A stretch of 64,000 nucleotides of DNA, from positions 52,463,371 through 52,527,370 of the forward strand of contig JAUPFT010000004.1 of the NCBI GenBank assembly GCA_036936625.1. The letters run 5' to 3'. Under the pieces are notes generated by a model that saw nothing but the letters and a program-made list of their open reading frames with translations, did no database searches and had not been told where the DNA came from. Of the stretch, positions 34,950-45,655 are shown one piece after another. Made by a program: the position numbers and the translations under genes. The stretch is from Parnassius smintheus behrii. Its lineage: Eukaryota; Arthropoda; Insecta; Lepidoptera; Papilionidae. Numbering within the stretch: the first letter of the stretch is position 1; each line of letters starts with the position of its first letter.

Positions 34950-35372
34950 TAATAATTACAACCCTTCACAAGTCCCCTGCTGAAGAACATAGGCCTCACC
35001 CAAGGAATGCCACAAAGCACGCTCCTGAGCCACCTGCATCCATCGACTTCCTGCATGTCTTACCAGGTCGTCCCTTCATCTAGTGGGGAGTCGCCCTATG
35101 CTACGCCTGTCGGTACGAGGCTGCCACTCGAGAACTTCAACTTTTTCCCCATCGGTTATCGGTTCTTCGAGCTATATGGTCGGCCCATTGCCAGCTTAGC
35201 TTACTAATCCGTTGGGCTATGTCGGTCACTCTGGTTCTACTGCGGATATCTTCATTTCTAAGATTATCACGTAGAGAAACCCCGAGCATAGCTCGCTGAG
35301 TGACTGAGCGTCCTCATACGGCCAGCAGTGAAGGACCACGTCTCAAATCCATAATTCATCACTGGCAACACG
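34950..35372 (-). pseudogene. RTE-A 3' part
   Basis: The minus strand carries the C-terminal region from VTYGSETW-like sequence through the RWGRK and SVGRPPTRWSD regions to the 3' end (CAGCAGGGGACTTGTGAAGG and on to ATGATGATGATTTCG). Frameshifts are present. The 5' side is cut by LINE-C at 35383. Confidence 0.8.
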
Positions 35373-35382
35373 CGAAATATTT

Positions 35383-36175
35383 TTTTTTTAGAGGAGAGTG
35401 GGCAAACGAGCATACGGCTCACCTGACGGTAAGTGATTACCGCCGCCCATGAACAACCGCAACACCAGAGGAATTGCAGATGCGTTGCCGGCCTTTTAAA
35501 AAGGAGTAGCCTCTTGAAGGTCCCTAAGTCGTATCGGTCCGGAAAAATCTCTGGTGGTAGTCGATACCACAAGGAAGTTGTGCGAGGAAGAAAACTTCTT
35601 TTAACGCGCAAACTTGTGTCTTCTGGGGATTGAACTGGACTAGATTTAATCGCCCCCAATCCGAGGTCAACTTCTTCAACAAAGTCTCGACTTCAAACAC
35701 AAGCTTTTCCCGGTACTCGGCGACGTTTTCCCGAGAAATATTGGCACGGCCGGTGGATAAAGCAACACCAGTGCTGTATGCGGACGGCATAGCAATGAAT
35801 GTTATCGGTTTAGGAGAGATACGAAGTATCAGCTGGAGAGGACACCTGTCGGTTAACCGAGACGGTTAGAAAGAGCAAGGCCGGCTTAGCCGTTTTCAGC
35901 TGGTAGTGGACAGCGTTAAGGTTTGAATGAAGTCCCCTGGTGTTGCAGAAATTCACGGATAGCGTGGCAAGGGGCCCTTTGTCTTATTGCTCCGTTTGCC
36001 CCAAGCAGGTTTAGCCTTGAGCGGAATTTCGCCCCTTTCCGCAGAATACGTGGGGCAGCCTGAGCACCCACGCTCAGGAAGAGTAGGATAGCTTGGGCGT
36101 GTATGCTCAGCGAGGGATTCACCGTCGCCAGAGGTACTGGTACCCTGCTGGGGTTGTGTTGTTTTTAACTACGCT
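35383..36175 (-). pseudogene. LINE-C copy with endonuclease start and internal deletion
   Basis: It begins, on the minus strand, with the start of the APE-type endonuclease (VNFCNTRGLHSNLNAVHYQL, KTAKPALLFLT; about 35870-35965), then jumps to the reverse transcriptase after its active site (ALSTGRANISRENVAEYREK, WGRLNLVQFNPQKTQVCAL; 35600-35800), and then to the C-terminus (SLWYRLPPEIFPDRYDLGTF; 35510-35590). The poly-T at about 35383 is the 3' end. The FCNxRGLxSN start places LINE-C among APE-bearing jockey/CR1-like elements and is the only endonuclease evidence for LINE-C in this window. Confidence 0.8.
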
Positions 36176-36201
36176 ACCATGTTAACACGGTATTAATTAT
36201 T

Positions 36202-36372
36202 ATTATTACCATGTTAAGGGGGGGGGGGGGATTGGAGTCCGGTCACCTGCATTCACCAGACAGAAGCAATGCGTCTCCTTCGCGCTGGTCTTCTGTGAGG
36301 TCGTGATACCACTCCGCTTCGAGCCGAACCATACGAGCAACAGCAAAAGCTGCTGCGTGGTTCTACTACTGT
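36202..36372 (-). repeat. Repeat-J copy
   Basis: ACCATGTTAAGGGG, a G run (36218-36230), GGAGTCCGGTCACCTGC, then GAGGTCGTGATACCACTCCG and AGCAAAAGCTGCTGCGTGG. Same family as 5815-5968 and 1-80. Confidence 0.6.
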
Positions 36373-36536
36373 TAAACTTGTATTTCTTTTCTCCAAAAAC
36401 ATAAATCTTTGACAATCTAATTAATAATACCCAGACAAAGCGGGTCGCCAGTACTGAATATAATCGTGCCACTTCTTGATATAGACTACCCATTATTTAT
36501 GAAGGTTAAAGGTAAGTTATGGATTGGTTCAAATGC

Positions 36537-36584
36537 CCATGAAACACATTGAAATATAGTTGTATATTTCAATGTGTTTCATGG
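36537..36584. repeat. Perfect 22-base hairpin
   Basis: Arms 36537-36558 (CCATGAAACACATTGAAATA and two further bases) and 36563-36584 are exact reverse complements around GTTG. Confidence 0.9.
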
Positions 36585-36734
36585 CATATAATTGTGTCTG
36601 TAATATTGAATTAACTGACTTTTGTTGAACTGAGGGGTTATTTTCATGACATTAAGATATGAACAGCCATTTTTATTTTTTTGTCTGTCTGTCTGCCCGG
36701 GCTAATGTTCGAAATGGCAAAAACTTTAGATTTT

Positions 36735-36942
36735 AGCCCACGTTGGCTAACTGTGAAGGACGATGGTGGGATTCTCGGAGTATTTCTTAAATCTTATCAT
36801 ACTATTTTGTCAGTGATAAAAGACCTGCGTCTTACTGACAATGAAACCATGGTCAGTTTTGATGTTCAGTCTCTATTTACATGCCTACCTGTTGAAGATT
36901 GCGTCTCAATTATAACTAGGAGGATAATAATATGCCAGCCTT
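36735..36942 (+). pseudogene. Penelope-like reverse transcriptase fragment
   Basis: The frame within 36681-36944 contains LSVIKDLRLTDNETMVSFDV, QSLFTCLPVEDCVSII. The 'xVSFDVxSLFTxxP' block is the hallmark of Penelope-like reverse transcriptases, where the first catalytic aspartate is the D of FDV. Only about 70 residues are present; sequence on either side does not continue the domain. It lies in intron 1 and is a fossil. A DIRS-like origin is less likely. Confidence 0.65.
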
Positions 36943-36956
36943 GAATCGAGTTTCTA

Positions 36957-37145
36957 TTAGAACATTCTACAAGCCGCCGTAGATTAGTCGAGCCGCGGGT
37001 TCAAAACTCGCGCGAAACAACAATTTGCATGACCTACAAGTAATTATTCCTGGTCAGGGTGTTTGTCCTTGTGAAATTTATGTATGTAACCTGCCCCCAC
37101 GATACAGGAGAAAATGCTAGTATGGAGGCAACGTTATTATAAAAC
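36957..37145 (+). repeat. SINE-F copy
   Basis: GCCGCGGGTTCAAAACTCGC, CCTGGTCAGGGTGTTTGTCC, then CTGCCCCCACGATACAGG and AAATGCTAGTATGGAGGC. The head is 5'-shortened. Confidence 0.75.
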
Positions 37146-37244
37146 AAAAATGATTATTTATGAGAAATCGGAAAATTGATAAAATAAAAAATGGTATTTG
37201 ATGACTATCCTAAATCTAAATAACGTCACATTATGTGTTACATG

Positions 37245-37495
37245 TGTATACGTGGTAGAGCCATGCTATATATATAGTTGTAGCACCAGCGTAAAATAGT
37301 AGCTAAATGCTGCTGTGTTTCTTATAGTGAGTGTAGAGAACCGGAGACTCTTTTTACTGGAAAGAGGCATACCATATTAGTCCTCACGCGTTACAACGCA
37401 TCTGCATTTTGTGTAGGTGTCTATGGGCCACAGCAACCACTTACCATCAGGTGAACTGTGTGCTCGTTTGTCACCTTATGCTATATTTAAAAAAA
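37245..37495 (+). repeat. SINE-D copy with internal deletion
   Basis: ACGTGGTAGAGCCATGC, then CACCAGCGTAAAATAG (the GGGTCGGCTCG part is missing), TATGGGCCACAGCAACC and CCATCAGGTGAACTGTG. Confidence 0.8.
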
Positions 37496-37577
37496 ACATT
37501 AATGGAATCTATCCAGGCGAAGCCGGGGCGTGTCGCTAGTAATGTAGTAAAATTATCCATTATTGCCTGAAAAGTTG

Positions 37578-37775
37578 ACGACTCCGTGGCGCAGTGGCTT
37601 AGTAATGAGCGGCTGCACTGGGGGTCGCGGATTCAGTACGGAACAAGTATTTGTATGGCCTATAAATAATTGTTCCAGGCCTGGATGTTTGTCCTTGTGC
37701 AATCTATGTTTATAAACTGCCCCCGCGATACAGGAGAAAATCCTAGTGTAGGGGTAACGTTTAAAAAAAGTATTT
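37578..37775 (+). repeat. SINE-F copy, full length
   Basis: GACGACTCCGTGGCGCAGTG, GGGGGTCGCGGATTCAG, ATTGTTCCAGGCCTGG, CTGCCCCCGCGATACAGG, then GGGGTAACGTTTAAAAAAA. Confidence 0.85.
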
Positions 37776-37814
37776 AGTTTTATGTATCACGGGAAAATTG
37801 CCGCTACGACCATA

Positions 37815-37980
37815 GAATTTTATTTACATAGCAGGCTATGAGACATTTCAATTTAGTCCTCGGACGTGACAACGCATCTGTAGCGTTCTTTGTTCAAAGT
37901 TGGCTGCTGTCCATGGAATACAATAATCACTCACCACCAACTGGACTGTAAGTTTACTTGTCACTTCAGGGTTATAAAAG
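37815..37980 (+). repeat. SINE-D remnant, diverged
   Basis: TTTAGTCCTCGGACGTGACA, ACGCATCTG and CACTCACCACCAACTGGACTG mirror the family's 3' half. Confidence 0.5.
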
Positions 37981-38344
37981 AGACATCTCCGGATTTCTAA
38001 AGTTTCCGCCAGGGTGACATCATTGTAAATTCTTTTCACACTTTTCACATCGCTCCCATACTGTTACGTAACTTCTCATCCTTCTTAACAGACCGAGCCT
38101 ACAGCTGGACATAGGCCTCTCCCATGCTAGGGAAGATAAGCTGTGATTGACACGCCTGGCAGAAAGATTGGGATTGGATAGCAGGAACAAATGTCTCACA
38201 CCTGTGATACCGCTTTCCGTTATCGGTCTGGGTGTATGTCATGTGGCATAAATACGAGATGGTTATGCCACAATCTGCCAGAAACCTTATGAAAGATAAT
38301 ATTATATTATTAATAAAATATTATATAACTTTATGATAGATATA

Positions 38345-38662
38345 TTTTTTACGTGGTTGAGCCACGCTGCAGCTATATTATAGTTGTAGCATGAATGGGT
38401 CGCTTCAACCGAGGCAGGACCACGATCTCACAGAATACCAGCGTGAAATAGTAGCTTAATGCTGGTGTGTTTCGTATGGTGAGTGTAGAGAACCGGAGAC
38501 CCTTTTTACTGGAAAAGAGGCAATCCATCTCAGTCCTCACGGGTGACAACGCATCTTCATTTTGATTCGTAATCGAGGATAGATGTAGATGTCTATGGGC
38601 CGCAGCATCCACTTACCATCAGGTGGACTGTGTGCTCTTTTGTCACCTTTTTCCTATAAAAA
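38345..38662 (+). repeat. SINE-D copy, full length
   Basis: TACGTGGTTGAGCCACGC, GGTCGCTTCAACCGAGGC, AATACCAGCGTGAAATAG, GGGCCGCAGCATCCACTT, then CCATCAGGTGGACTGTG and TATAAAAAAAA. Confidence 0.85.
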
Positions 38663-39059
38663 AAACTATGAAGCTGTAAATTTTCATACAAAAAGCGGTA
38701 ACGCCTCCACCACCCCCTTCCGGAAACAGTTTTAATTTTATAGTTTTTAGAAATTTTGCAGATATGATGAAAAACTAGGTTCGAACGTTTTTAGTTTAAA
38801 GAAATATTGCGCACGATATAAGGTATTAGCATCTAAACATCTATATTTTGACTTTAAAACTTCCTCGAGCGTTTTTATTTTCTCAATTAAATTAAACTGA
38901 ATCAGACCTAGATTAAGGTATACTGAATTTAATGAGACCAAAATTCTGTAATTTTGTATAGTATTAGGGGGGTAAAAACGTTATCGCCCGAAAGCCCAAA
39001 ACAATATTAAAAAAAAGAAATGTAGGCAGTTGCCTCGAAGGCTTGCAACTTTATCGTAC
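38663..39059. other. No recognised feature
   Basis: AT-rich intronic DNA; the short minus frame at 38747-38941 has no domain. Confidence 0.45.
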
Positions 39060-39850
39060 GATACGGCGATACGGAGAATACTCACGCCGCGTATTGTGAC
39101 TTCGGCGAGCGAAAGCTAGTAGCAACGTATAGACATTAGACAGCCCATTTAGCTTCGCCATTGCTTGTCGTCGCTCGCCTAGCTGGCCGAGTGCAGACGT
39201 GCCAACGAGTATATGGTTCGTTTGGCTTGCCTTGCCACCCCTCGGGATGACTCGCCACGACTTGGTTTTTTGGCACAAATCAAAAGCGCTCGCCTGCACC
39301 CAGGAAGTCGTGTCTACATGTTATGCCTCTGCTACACGACTGTGTTAATTCTCGACAGACGCAACTTGCATGCTCGCAGCATTTAATAAATGGATGTTGA
39401 GATCGTAGCTGCCGCAGCTATTAATTTATTTAGTACTTTCAAACACTACTTGAGTGTATATCGCAGTAAAGTTATTAAAAAGAAATGGAACACTGATGCG
39501 TCGTCAGACATGTGGAGGGACGCCGCGCGGTGCGTTCGCGCTGAACCTTTTGTTGCGTGCCACAAAAACCGATAAGAAACGGTTTGGTGGTCGACGTTAA
39601 ATACCTACCACAGACGAGTAAATTCCCCCGTCTACACGTTAACTGACGCATCCGCAGATGAGGATGTATCATCCGTGTAGAGGAGGCTTTAGTGGTCCAT
39701 GTCAGTAGGTTGGCGTTCGCTTGCGCTCGGCCAGCTAGGCGACGACGATCAGTAGCGAGGCTAGACAAATGGACTGTCAATACGTTGGTACTCTCCTTCG
39801 CTCGGCCAACATGTATAAGCAATTTGCCTAAACTCGCGTTGACTGAGCCT
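39060..39850. mobile_element. Foldback-H element, copy 2, with small ORF
   Basis: The left blocks (GCGAGCGAAAGCTAGTAGC, TTCGCCATTGCTTGTCG, TAGCTGGCCGAGTGCAGACG) reappear inverted on the right (GGCCAGCTAGGCGACGACG, AGGCTAGACAAATGGACTG, TACTCTCCTTCGCTCGGCC), so the element folds back on itself with imperfect arms of about 110 bases. A 61-codon frame at 39390-39575 (MDVEIVAAAAINLF, then VIKKKWNTDASSDMW) lies between the arms. The start is weakly like the N-terminus of Harbinger-type nucleases, but I cannot establish this. Related to 5110-5712. Confidence 0.6.
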
Positions 39851-40067
39851 TTTTTTAATATTTTTAAAATGTGTCAATCCTACGAGAAAAATGAAAGTGG
39901 CTTGTTCAATACTTATTAAAAAGTATAAAACCAAAAAAAAACATTAATACTACACTAATGACTATCAGCATAGTTAAAAAAGTACATTTCATAGACTTTA
40001 TTCTCCGTGTTCTGACTTTATATGGGTAGAGGTAGGTATATTATAATCTAAAAAGTCCAAGGGAACG
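39851..40067. other. No recognised feature
   Basis: AT-rich spacer between foldback-H and LINE-C. Confidence 0.4.
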
Positions 40068-40965
40068 TTTTTTTTTATAGAAGAGGGAGCAAACGAGCAT
40101 GCGGCTCACCTGATGTTAAGTGACTACCGCCGCCCATAATCAACCCCAACACCAGGGGTATTGCAGGTGCGTTGCCGGCCCTTTAGAAAGGAGTAAGCTC
40201 TTTTCTTGAAGGTCCCCAGGTCGTATCGGTCCGGAAAAATCGCCGGTGGTAAACTATTCCACAGAGAGGTTGTACGCGGAAGAAAACTCCTTTTGAAACG
40301 TACAGTGGTGGACCGCCAAGCATCCAGATGGTGTGGATGGTATCGGGACGTTTGCCGCGTAGTGCGTTCACTAAATTTGGCGGCTGGGATTAATCCGAAC
40401 AATTCCTCACAGCACTCTCCATGGTATATGCGAAAGAAAATGCAAAGAGATGCAACATCTCTTCGCACTGCCTGGCTTCGCGAGCCGATCAGAAAGCACT
40501 CGGTCGTCGACGATTCGAGCCGCTCTCCGCTGGATGCGGTCAAGTGGAAGGAGCTGGTACTGGGGAGCCCCAGCCCAGAGATGGGAACAGTATTCCATAT
40601 GCGGCCGAACCTGCGCCTTGTAAAGTTGCAGGCGGTGTGCCGGCATGAAATACTGTCCCGATCTGCTGAGCACGCCAAGCTTTTTAGAGGCCAATTTGGC
40701 CTTCTCTTCCAAGTGACCACGAAACTGCACGTCAGTCGATATGTCGACGCCGAGGATTCCGATACTGGCTGAGGCAACAAGGGGAGTGCTTTGAAACTGA
40801 GGAGATACGACAAAGGGGTTCTTTTTAGCGGTTAACGCGCAAACTTGTGTCTTCTGGGGGTTAAACTAGACTAGATTTAGTCGCTCCCAATCCGAGATAC
40901 TGTTCAGCTGAGACTCGACTTCAGACACAAGTTTGTCTCGGCACTCGGAAACGTTTTCTTCTGTT
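40068..40965 (-). pseudogene. LINE-C 5'-truncated copy
   Basis: Poly-T at 40070 marks the 3' end. The minus-strand frames cover the RT thumb and C-terminal region: QFRGHLEEKAKLASKKLGVL, HRLQLYKAQVRPHMEYCSHL, QRRAARIVDDRVLSDRL, then SLCIFFRIYHGECCEELFGL and the usual end, here VGVDYGRR. A frameshift near 40480 splits the frame. The first part (NLVQF region) is at 40860. The catalytic YADD is absent because the copy starts after it. Confidence 0.85.
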
Positions 40966-43020
40966 CTTCAAATAGATACCTACGTAAAAATCTTCAAATG
41001 TGCACCTACGCGGTCTATCAGTTCGTGCAGCCGGTAAATTACCACTGCAATATTCTCTTGAACACATTTATTAGTTAATGTTTACATTGTTAGTGGCAAT
41101 CGCGCAGTAACTCCTCAATAGTACGTCGGCAGGGTATTGTTTTGATATTCCAAGTACAGTACGGAAAAAAATTCCTTATATGGATTTTATTACTATGAGA
41201 ACACTCAAAAAATTGCTGCTTTTTTATTTTTGTTGGTTTTGAGCCGATTTTTTGATAATTCTTTTTTAATTAAATAGATCATACTTTGGAGGTAGCTAAT
41301 AAATTTGAAGATAAATTCTACCCCTAAACGTGGCAAAATAAGGGTGAAGTTTGTAATGGCACTATTTAGACTACATTGAGATTGTAGCATTCCTTGGTCC
41401 ACTCGAAAGGGTAAAACAATTGAACATTTAATAAAAAGTTAAAGCGATCTTCAAACAATAAAAAAATAGTTACACATTCTGGAGTAATTACTTTCTACAA
41501 TACTAGCTGGTATTCGGCGTGTTGCTGCTGCAGAAGAAAAAATTGTGTAAATATCGTTTTAAATTCGGAAGAGTTATATTGTTTAACGGTCGTCCCGTAT
41601 CACAACCACGCAGTGAATGGTGTGAATAACGCTGGAGCTTTTTGCAGATGCGTTGTGGTTATGCGACAAAATGTCGATGTGGTTGCGTTGTCGCTGGTAG
41701 CGGCCGCTAGTTTCGAGTGTATGGAGTGTAGAAGTAAGGAGTAGGTACAGACTGTGTATTAAAAAGTGTCCATAAAAACCTTTAAATAATGTGGCGCCAC
41801 TATACAGCTACGAGGTAAATTTTACAGAACGCACCGAAATATTTTAGTGGGATAGACGACTTTTTCGAGGTTATATTTGCTAAATAAAATTATTTTAGAT
41901 TTTAGAGCTACTGAGTTTAGCAGCACACTTCAAACCGTCGAAACTGCTAAGTTCATTTCATCCCATTAGCTACTCCAGCGCTGTTGTGGAGAGTTTTTGA
42001 ACTGTTATTTACTGTTTAGAGATGACCAATTTTTCAACTATTCTACTATGAGAGTTGGTACTCCTTACTTTTACACTTCATATTCGAGTGGTTCCGTGGT
42101 GGTTGCGTCGTAGCCGGTATCACTCACGCAGGCGATAATGACGGCTAAATGTGGTACCTACATGTAAATTGTACTAGTCATTTCCAATACAAAATGCGCC
42201 TGCTCACGTGTTGTAGTTGTGGTACGCGTGGGATCACGCTAATTAGTAATAATAATAGATTCATCGAAATTGATATATTTTTCAAATATATTTGTCAATG
42301 CGATACGCGCGCCATCTAATGTAACTTAATTTTACTATGCCTACAACCTTGGCGCAAGTTGCTTGCACTTAATACATAAGCTGACAAAGTTTTACCGCAA
42401 TCTGATGAACGGTACGGCAGCACATAAAATACGAACCAACCAACATTAATTGTTATATATTAGATAAGATTTCTTAGCATTAGCACCGACTTTAGAATGT
42501 AAAATTATTTCATTCTTTGTTGTTGTTTAAAGTCGGCTTGACTTTGTCTTTAAAAGTTTATTTTACTGGACAGCGCTTTGGCTTCGTCTATAATTTTTTT
42601 TGATATTTGATTTTTTTGATTAAAGCACAAATGTTTGAAGTTTACGATTTAACTAGAGTAATAATTACTCAAGTTAAATCGTAAACTTTACTACTTGCGT
42701 TTCTACGCACAATACATGATGAAAAAACCTTGTTATTGGATATTTATATCTAGAAGGTTGCTAAGATATGTTGATATGATATGTTTTACATCGGAACGGT
42801 GTCCATTTTGAAGAAAAAAAATATACAAAATCAACACAATCGGGTTTTTGGTGAAACCGGTTTAAAATTCAGTTGTAATGAGAAATGAGATTTGGCTGAC
42901 ACGTACTAAACCTGTTAGAACCGGTGAAGTTAAATAAACACTAGTAAATAGAAAACTTAAAACTTATTTAAACAAACTTTCAAAACATAAAAAAATAAAA
43001 ATAATTAATTTTCTATTCCT
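40966..43020. other. Intronic DNA with one inverted repeat
   Basis: No gene seen. At 41713-41748 (GTTTCGAGTGTATGGAGTG, GTAGAAGTAAGGAGTA) and 42060-42095 (TACTCCTTACTTTTACAC, TTCATATTCGAGTGG) lie inverted arms with about 310 bases between, possibly a decayed MITE. A strong hairpin lies at 42638-42688. Confidence 0.45.
42638..42688. repeat. 51-base near-perfect palindrome
   Basis: Arms of 25 bases (AAGTTTACGATTTAACT, then GAGTAAT) around a single central A, with one A/A mismatch. It has effectively no loop, so it is a palindrome and not a miRNA-type hairpin. Confidence 0.9.
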
Positions 43021-43034
43021 GTTACAAATACCGA

Positions 43035-43525
43035 AAGCCGTGGTAGCTCAGGGTCTAAGCATTCGCTGTAAATTTGACAGTATGCAGGCAAACTGGGTTC
43101 GCCCCGCCGGCACGCGTATTTCCATTTCCGTGTTCGCTAGGAGACAGTGAAACACGCACGGTTTTGTCGCGCTAACTGCCTTCACAAACTCCTGTTCCAT
43201 TCAAGGCACGTGTCCTCCAATCGCGCACGGGTTGGCAACGCCAACAGATCTACTAAACACCTGTTCAAGGCGATGCATGGAACTTAGCCATGAAGTTTCC
43301 TAGTGAACATGAAAATGGAAATACGCGTGCCGGCGCTAATGACATTGTTGATTGCAATTTTAAGTTCTGATTAACCACGTGCTCGACGGTGAAGGAAAAC
43401 ATTGTGAAGGAGCCTGCAAGTCTGACAAATTAAAAAAAATATTTCGAAGACATGAAGTCTGACAACACATTGGGGCAGCGCAGTGGACATTTCTTTGTCC
43501 TAGAAACCCCTCAGAATTCAGGAGA
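43035..43525 (+). repeat. SINE-E split by a MITE
   Basis: The head (GTGGTAGCTCAGGGTC, then CTGGGTTCGCCCCGCC) up to 43111 and the body (CTAATGACATTGTTGATTGC and on to AAGACATGAAGTC, GGGGCAGCGCAGTGG) from 43335 are one SINE-E with a 217-base insertion. Confidence 0.85.
43112..43328. mobile_element. 217-base MITE with 30-base inverted repeats
   Basis: The termini begin ACGCGTATTTCCATTT on both strands and match over about 30 bases with three mismatches. The flanking GCCGGC (43106-43111 and 43329-43334) is a 6-base target duplication that is itself a palindrome. The interior is GC-richer than its surroundings and non-coding. Superfamily unassigned. Confidence 0.8.
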
Positions 43526-43590
43526 AAATCTTACGGTACCGTTTTTTCATTTAATGTTTAAAACACATGTATTAAAATAAAAATTTTGTA

Positions 43591-43780
43591 CAACCGACTT
43601 CAATAAAAATAAAATGAGAACATCACCAATGTAGTCTAAATCAATTAAATACGCATTATTATGGATAACTCAAAAACTATTGGTCAGATCTTGTTCAAAT
43701 TTACCACATGAGAAGCATCGGCCTTAAAAAAATCATCAAAATCGGTTCACCCAGGAAAAAGTTCTGAGGTAAGTCGATTG
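43591..43780 (-). mobile_element. MITE-G copy, shortened
   Basis: CAACCGACTTCAATAAAAAT at left; inverted end AAGTCGATTG at right. The body has AATTAAATACGCATTATTAT and GGTCAGATCTTGTTCAAAT. Orientation is opposite to the copies at 11652 and 51878. Confidence 0.8.
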
Positions 43781-44424
43781 AAAATGAAAATTACTAAGTA
43801 TATTAGAGAAGGAATGGCAAAACAAAAGGAATATACTGAAAACAAAAGAACTGTTGCTTTTACACCTCAATAAAATAACAGTTCAGCTAACAACATAACA
43901 AGGGCTTGTTAACACATATTGTTTTCTCGGTGGTACGAAGATGGAAGATCATAGTAAACGTCCTTCGCATCTGTTGCTCGGCACGTACACTACACCCTAG
44001 ATTCCCGTAAGATACGGCTCGAATCCATTACCTAATGCACACATAAAACCCGCTCGCAGCTCTCCAGCGAAGTATAACAAAACAATGAGTTATGATCAGA
44101 CCTTATGGCGCGCTTTTTACTTGTTTTTATTGCATCTAAAGTCACAAGTATCATAAATTTCGCGCCGCACATTGCATGCTCTTAGCTGTGGCATTCGGTC
44201 CTCATTTATTACATTGCAAAAATTTTTTATATTCAATTTCAGTTTCAAACGAACTCTAGATTACTTACTACGTGAAAGCCGTGCTAGCTTACATTATATC
44301 CTCTAACTTCTCGGTAGCGCTTACCTTAAAATTATATCCTCGTAATTGACGAGCCTACATTATCGTAGCGGTGTAAAAATACTATTACTATAACAAATAC
44401 CCCCCCCCCCCCTCCTCGCCCGAA
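43781..44424. other. No gene; C run at end
   Basis: AT-rich intronic DNA ending in a run of C (44400-44412). Confidence 0.45.
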
Positions 44425-44915
44425 TGTTTTTTTATGGGAGAGGAGGGAAACGAGCATACGGCTCACCTGATATTAAATGATTACCACCGCTCATGATCAA
44501 CTGCAACACCAAGGGAATTACAGGTGCGTTAGCGGTCGTTTAGAAAGAAGTAGGCTCTTGCATTGTAGGTTCCTAAGTCGTATCGGTCCGGAAAAATCGC
44601 CGGTGGTAAACTATTCCACAAAGAGGTCGTACGCGAAAGAAAACTCCTTGTGAAACGTGTACAATGGTGGACCGCCAAGCATCCACATGGTGTGGTATTG
44701 CCGCGATGTGCGTTCATAAAATTTGGCGGCGGAGTGCTCTAAGGAATTATTGGGATTAATCCAAACAATTCCTCAGAGCACTAGTAGCCAAGTGGAAGGA
44801 GCTGGCTCTGGGGAGCCTCAGCCCTAAGTTTGGAACAGTATTCCATGGGAAGCCGAACCTGCGCCTTGTGAAGTTGTAGCCGGTGTACAGGCATGAAGTA
44901 CTGGTGTGGGCGCAA
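44425..44915 (-). pseudogene. LINE-C copy, degraded
   Basis: Minus strand: TRSFLSRTTSLWNSLPPAI, FPDRYDLGT (44545-44670), then blocks of the EYCSHLWAG-like region (44820-44870). Several deletions. The poly-T at about 44428 is the 3' end. Confidence 0.8.
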
Positions 44916-45211
44916 GGTTAAAAGACAGCGCGTACGGAAGATTTGAAAGGAATAAAATGTGATTACTCCTACATCATCCTCACTCTCTCTTCACATTTTT
45001 TTATTCACGCCCACATGTTAAGGGTACTCGTGTGCTGCCTAATTATTTTGCAACTATTAAACTATATTATAAATAAATAAATATAAATTTTTATACAGTT
45101 TATTTGCAAAATGATCAGTGATAATTTATAATATAAGGCCTCTAGAGGGGCGCCGATGAGGTGCTAGCCTAGGGTGCTGTAAACGTTTAATTCGCCTATG
45201 TCAATGAGGAA

Positions 45212-45262
45212 GTCTATGGGGGAGGCCTATGTTCAGCAGTGGACTTTTGATAGGCTGTTTCG
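45212..45262 (+). repeat. RTE-A 3' terminal fragment
   Basis: TATGGGGGAGGCCTATGTTC, then AGCAGTGGACTTTTGATAGG: the last 50 bases of RTE-A only. Confidence 0.7.
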
Positions 45263-45429
45263 GGGTCAGCAGCCTCGAGGGAAGCCAGTCGACCAAGCTG
45301 GTTAATAAATGTTGGTTCACCGCACGTCAGTTGAGTGCGCCTCTTCAGTAGGCTGTAACATTAATAGGCGGGCAAAACTAAGGATTGCACCAATATAATT
45401 CCTAGTTAAAATTTTAAGTGTCGACTCAC

Positions 45430-45655
45430 TGTTTTTTTTATAGGATAGGGTAACAAACGAGCACACAGTCGACCTGATCGTAAGTGGTTGCTGTGGCCCA
45501 TGGACTATGACGATTACGAATCAAAATGCAGATGCGTTGTCACCCGTGAGGACTAACATAGAATGCCTCGTTTCCAGTAAAAAGGGTCTGAACTTGTCGT
45601 ATTCGTGCTACAGCTATACTACTAATACAACTGCAGCATGGCTATACCACGTACC
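45430..45655 (-). repeat. SINE-D copy with internal deletion
   Basis: Left: TTTTTTTATAGGATAGGG, CAAACGAGCACACAGTCG. Middle: CATGGACTATGACG, AATGCAGATGCGTTGTCACC. Right: the head inverted, AACTGCAGCATGGCTATACC. Confidence 0.8.

Noticed and set aside
36537..36584. miRNA precursor
   Set aside because: The stem is perfect with a 4-base loop and no lower stem, unlike animal miRNA hairpins.
43022..43111. Possible tRNA gene (GTGGTAGCTCAG and GGGTTCGCCCCGCC)
   Set aside because: It continues into the SINE-E body after the MITE at 43112-43328.
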